Origin: Isoetes taiwanensis
Taxonomy: Eukaryota; Streptophyta; Lycopodiopsida; Isoetales; Isoetaceae
Length of the DNA stretch: 64,000 nt
Direction: 5' to 3'
NCBI GenBank assembly: GCA_021234155.1
Contig: JAJEKV010000005.1
Span: 2,978,215-3,042,214 of the forward strand
The notes beneath the pieces were generated by a model. The model was not told where the DNA came from. It was given only the letters and a program-made list of their open reading frames with translations, and did no database searches. The first letter of the stretch is position 1, and each line of letters opens with the position of its first letter. The position numbers were made by a program, and so were the translations under genes. Positions 61,199 to 64,000 of this stretch are shown here, piece by piece.

Positions 61199-62758
61199 TG
61201 AAAGAGAAAAAGAAAAAAGGAAAAGGAAAAAGGAAAGGGAAAGGGAAAAGGAAAAGAAGGAAAAGGAAAAACGATGAAAGGGAAAAGGGAAAAGGGAAAA
61301 GGAAAAGGAAAAGGGAAAGGGAAAGGGAAAAAGGAAAGGGAAAAGGAAAAGGGGAAGGGAAAAGGAAAAACGATGAAAGGGAAAAAAAGGGAAAGGAAAA
61401 GGGAAGGGAAAAGGAAAACGATGAAGGGGAAAAGGGCAAGAAAAGGGGAAGGGAAAAAAAAAAGCGATGAAAGGTAAAAGGAAAAGGGAAAAGGAAAAAA
61501 GGGGAAGGGAAAAAGAAAAGCGATGAAAAGGGAAAAGGGAAAAGGGAAAAAGGGAAGGGAAAAGGAAAAAACGATGAAAGGGAAAAGGGAAAAGGGAAAA
61601 GGGAAAGGGGAAGGGAAAAGGAAAACGATGAAAGGGAAAAGGGAAAAGGAATAAAAGAAAGGCAAGAGGAAAAAGGAAAGAGAAGGAGAAAAGGAAAAAG
61701 GGAAAGATAAAAGGAAATAGAAAAAGGAATAGAATAGGCGAGGGGAAAGGGAAAGGAAAAAAAACCACCGCGAGAAGGGTAAGAAGTAAGGGTGAGAAAA
61801 GGAGAAAAAAGGTAAGGGAAAATAAAGAAAAGGTTGCAAAAGTCCATGGGAAAAAGGAAAATAAACAGAAAAAGAGAGGGGAAAAGGGCAAAAAGAACTT
61901 GGGAAAAGGAACGAGAAAAAGAGAAAAAAGGAAAGGGCGTAAAAAAAAGAGGAGAGAAAGGGTGAAGAAAGAGAAAAACGGAAGCAAAAAGAGCATCGAG
62001 ATAAAGAAAGAGGGAAATGATGGAAAAAGGAGGAAAAGGGGTGGGGGGAAAGTAGAATAGACAAAGGGTAGGGAGCAAGGAATAGGAAAAGAGGAAAAGA
62101 GGAAGGAGAAAAGGGCACGAGAAAAAAGGGAAGAGGGAAAGGGTGAGGAAATAGAAAAAAGAAAGGAGAAAGTGGAAATGGGAAAAGGGGGAAGAGGATG
62201 GGGAAAGAAGGAAAAAGGGTACATAAAAAAGGTTGAGAAAAGGGAATGGAAAGAGGCATATGAAAAGGGAAAGGGAACGGGAAAGGGAAAATGTAAAGAA
62301 AGGGGAAAGAGAAAGGAAAGGGAAAAAGGGAACGGGGAAAGTATGAAAAGGGAATGGAAAGTTGAAAGGAAAAGGGAAGCGAAAAAAGGAGGGAAAGCAA
62401 AAAGAGCATGAGGAAAAGGGGAGAGAGAAATGGGAAAAGAGATGGGGAAAAGGGCACGTGATCAAGAGGAAGAGGATGGGGAAAGGAAGAAAAGGGCACA
62501 TGAAAAGGTAAGCAAAAGAGAACGAAAAAAATGCATGAGAAACGGGAAAGAGAAAGGGAAAAGGAAAAGGAAGAGGAAGGGGAAAACGAAATGGAAAAAG
62601 AGTAGTAGAAAAATGGGAAGAGCGGGGAAAGATAAAAAGGAAGGGAAAAAACTGATAAGAAAAAGAGAAAGAAAAAAAGGGGAAGGGGAAAGGGAAGGCA
62701 AAGGGAGGGAGAAGGGGGTTAGAAAAAAAAAGGAGAATAAAAAAAGAAAGAAATTAAA
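61199..62758. repeat. polypurine tract (plus strand), about 1.56 kb
   Basis: Almost entirely A and G, with GGGAAAAGGAAAA variants. In the first 450 bp a degenerate unit is marked by CGATGAAAGGGAAAAG about every 45-115 bp. Its orientation is opposite to the tract at 60056-60940, so the pair is a loosely inverted, mirror-like arrangement. Long open frames on both strands are artefacts. Confidence 0.9.
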
Positions 62759-62770
62759 GGTTCCTAATTT

Positions 62771-62800
62771 ATGCCCAGCAAGGCTGGGTACCATTACTAG
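62771..62800 (+). mobile_element. Helitron-like 3' terminus
   Basis: The hairpin ATGCCCAGCAAGGCTGGGT is followed by ACCATTA and CTAG (62797-62800), then T. Host sequence homologous to 49335-49375 resumes shortly afterwards. The same end structure occurs at 27479-27507. The purine/pyrimidine block may be the body of this element, but its 5' end was not identified. Confidence 0.55.
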
Positions 62801-62842
62801 TTATAATATAAGATGCATGTGTAATCAATCTAAAATATTAAA

Positions 62843-63029
62843 GAGAAAATTACCAAAAAACCATTAAAGTTTGCCAAAATTACCAAAATGCCACTAAACC
62901 CAGTGGTATGTTGGGAAAATTGGCAATAACGTTTTTCCAATAATCTGAATGCAAATGTGCCCTTGAGATAAATTGTAGGTTAAGCTGAGATCTTTTCAAC
63001 AGACATAAGACTTTAATGGTATTTTGGTA
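62843..63029. mobile_element. 187-bp MITE, Mutator-like by 9-bp target duplication
   Basis: AATATTAAA flanks both sides (62834-62842 and 63030-63038). The paralogous segment at about 49360-49375 has it once, so it is an unoccupied site. The termini AATTACCAAAAAACCATTAAAGT and its inverse near 63010 form a TIR of about 23 bp with two or three mismatches. Confidence 0.75.
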
Positions 63030-63060
63030 AATATTAAACTTTATATGGGTGACGAAGAGA

Positions 63061-63257
63061 TGCTATATTTGAAAAAGATATTTTAAATAGGTAATGTAGC
63101 TTCCATGAAGAGTGCTTCATTTCATGCATGTAAAATTGTCAAGCTCCCTTCGCTTCAATTGTATTAGGATATGGAACTGGGCCCTCCCATTATAAGAGCA
63201 ACGTTGGATGTGCTAAATTGAGGAGTTCTCTATAGAAACTATTCTATTCTATTCTAT
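63061..63257. repeat. segmental duplication block, copy 2
   Basis: Matches 50206-50397, ending in a slightly longer (ATTCT)n. Confidence 0.85.
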
Positions 63258-64000
63258 ACAAGAATTTAACGTTGGCGGAGCCAATGCCTTGTGCACTTTG
63301 GCCATTAAACACAATTATCAAATGTGCATTTCCGAGCATATAGAATGAATATGCTTTATTCCTGCAATTCATTTGCGTTTAGTATGGCAGGTGCTTAATG
63401 TTGTTGCTTAGTTAGCCTATTTCATATTATATTTTATATGGCATGTGCACAATGTTGTCGTGTGTCTACCATGATGGTATTGCTTATATGTATTAGATAA
63501 TTGTCATTCTTGGGAAGACTCTTCTAGCAAAAACAACAACAACATATGGCCGATAAGTGAAATGGCTTTCTTATGGAGCGTTCAAAAAATCAAAGTACAA
63601 TAGCATAGTAGTAAAAACGATTGGCTAGAAAGATAGAAATCCAAATAAACTGCGGAAGTAGACAATTACCGAGGATTTCAATAAGAAAGGAGATAATCCA
63701 CAATGAATCTCCGCCGCTCGTGTGCCACCTTATCTGGTGGAGCCGCCGGAGACTTTACTGGCATAAGTCCTGACTCAGGGCAATTACCGGATGTAATCAC
63801 CACATGGTTCATATTACGAACAAAACGATCTACAATGGCTATGGCGTTCTCCTTACAATATCAGACTGGCTCCGGCCAAAAACTATGAACCCTTACAAAA
63901 CATTATTCAGTATAACGCTTGATTTGGCTTTGCTCAGAGCCCTGCACTGGACAAAAGAGTGCAGGACAAATCCCTTTTGGAAAGAAGGGATTTGTGTCAG
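63258..64000. other. anonymous intergenic DNA
   Basis: No supported gene. A small inverted repeat, AAATCCCTT...AAGGGATTT, lies at about 63968-63992. Confidence 0.4.

Noticed and set aside
61168-62501. Open frames of 343-443 codons on the minus strand rich in Phe, Ser, Pro and Leu
   Set aside because: They are products of the polypurine tract; all three frames stay open because stops are rare in such composition.

Overview
The window looks like nuclear DNA from a repeat-rich land plant, probably a vascular plant with a large genome. Evidence: a spliced plant-type GH1 beta-glucosidase, a spliced lipase of the At4g10955 type, calcineurin-B-like (CBL) exons, and layers of decayed Copia, LINE, Helitron and terminal-inverted-repeat (TIR) elements. 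The species cannot be named from the sequence. No rRNA, tRNA or CRISPR array is apparent.

Layout. 1-8.6 kb: a minus-strand Copia retrotransposon with its 3' LTR, broken by a 234-bp MITE and by a 2.5-kb insert (insert A). 8.6-13.1 kb: mostly anonymous, with a short repeat family that matters later as an empty insertion site. 13.1-15.7 kb: a decayed LINE ending in (ATTCT)n. 17.5-20.2 kb: insert B, with the same ends as insert A but different content, including CBL exons. 22.4-27.0 kb: a mobile element encoding a Gag-like protein and a tyrosine recombinase (YR), bounded by split direct repeats in the order A1-ORFs-B1-A2-B2. 27.0-28.4 kb: a Helitron-like 3' end and a long (GT)n/(GA)n block. 28.7-31 kb: a broken DUF7869-type transposon gene. 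32.5-40.1 kb: a 7.6-kb TIR transposon with 4-bp target duplications that carries a RING-like/AT-hook/FCP1-type phosphatase gene on one strand and a transposase-like gene on the other. 40-45 kb: degenerate coding debris and hairpins.

The only two genes that look functional are in the right third. One is a two-exon alpha/beta-hydrolase (lipase) at 48.07-49.20 kb on the minus strand. The other is a complete 13-exon GH1 beta-glucosidase at 53.69-58.41 kb on the plus strand, with 507 codons reconstructed through consistent splice phases. A second, dead copy of the lipase lies at 59.16-60.05 kb. It belongs to a local segmental duplication (about 48.1-50.4 kb and 59.1-63.26 kb). The second copy gained a 2.7-kb polypyrimidine/polypurine block ending at a Helitron-like terminus, and a 187-bp MITE with a 9-bp target duplication.

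Best leads. (1) The YR element: split direct repeats of the PAT/Ngaro/kangaroo type are, as far as I know, not described from land plants. This copy has no reverse transcriptase between gag and YR. The window also holds a paralogous unoccupied target that defines an AAT exchange site. (2) The 7.6-kb TIR element together with two MITEs, which share GGG-starting ends and perfect 4-bp target duplications and look like one transposon group. The window shows little joint gene function; it is mainly two plant genes embedded in nested mobile DNA.
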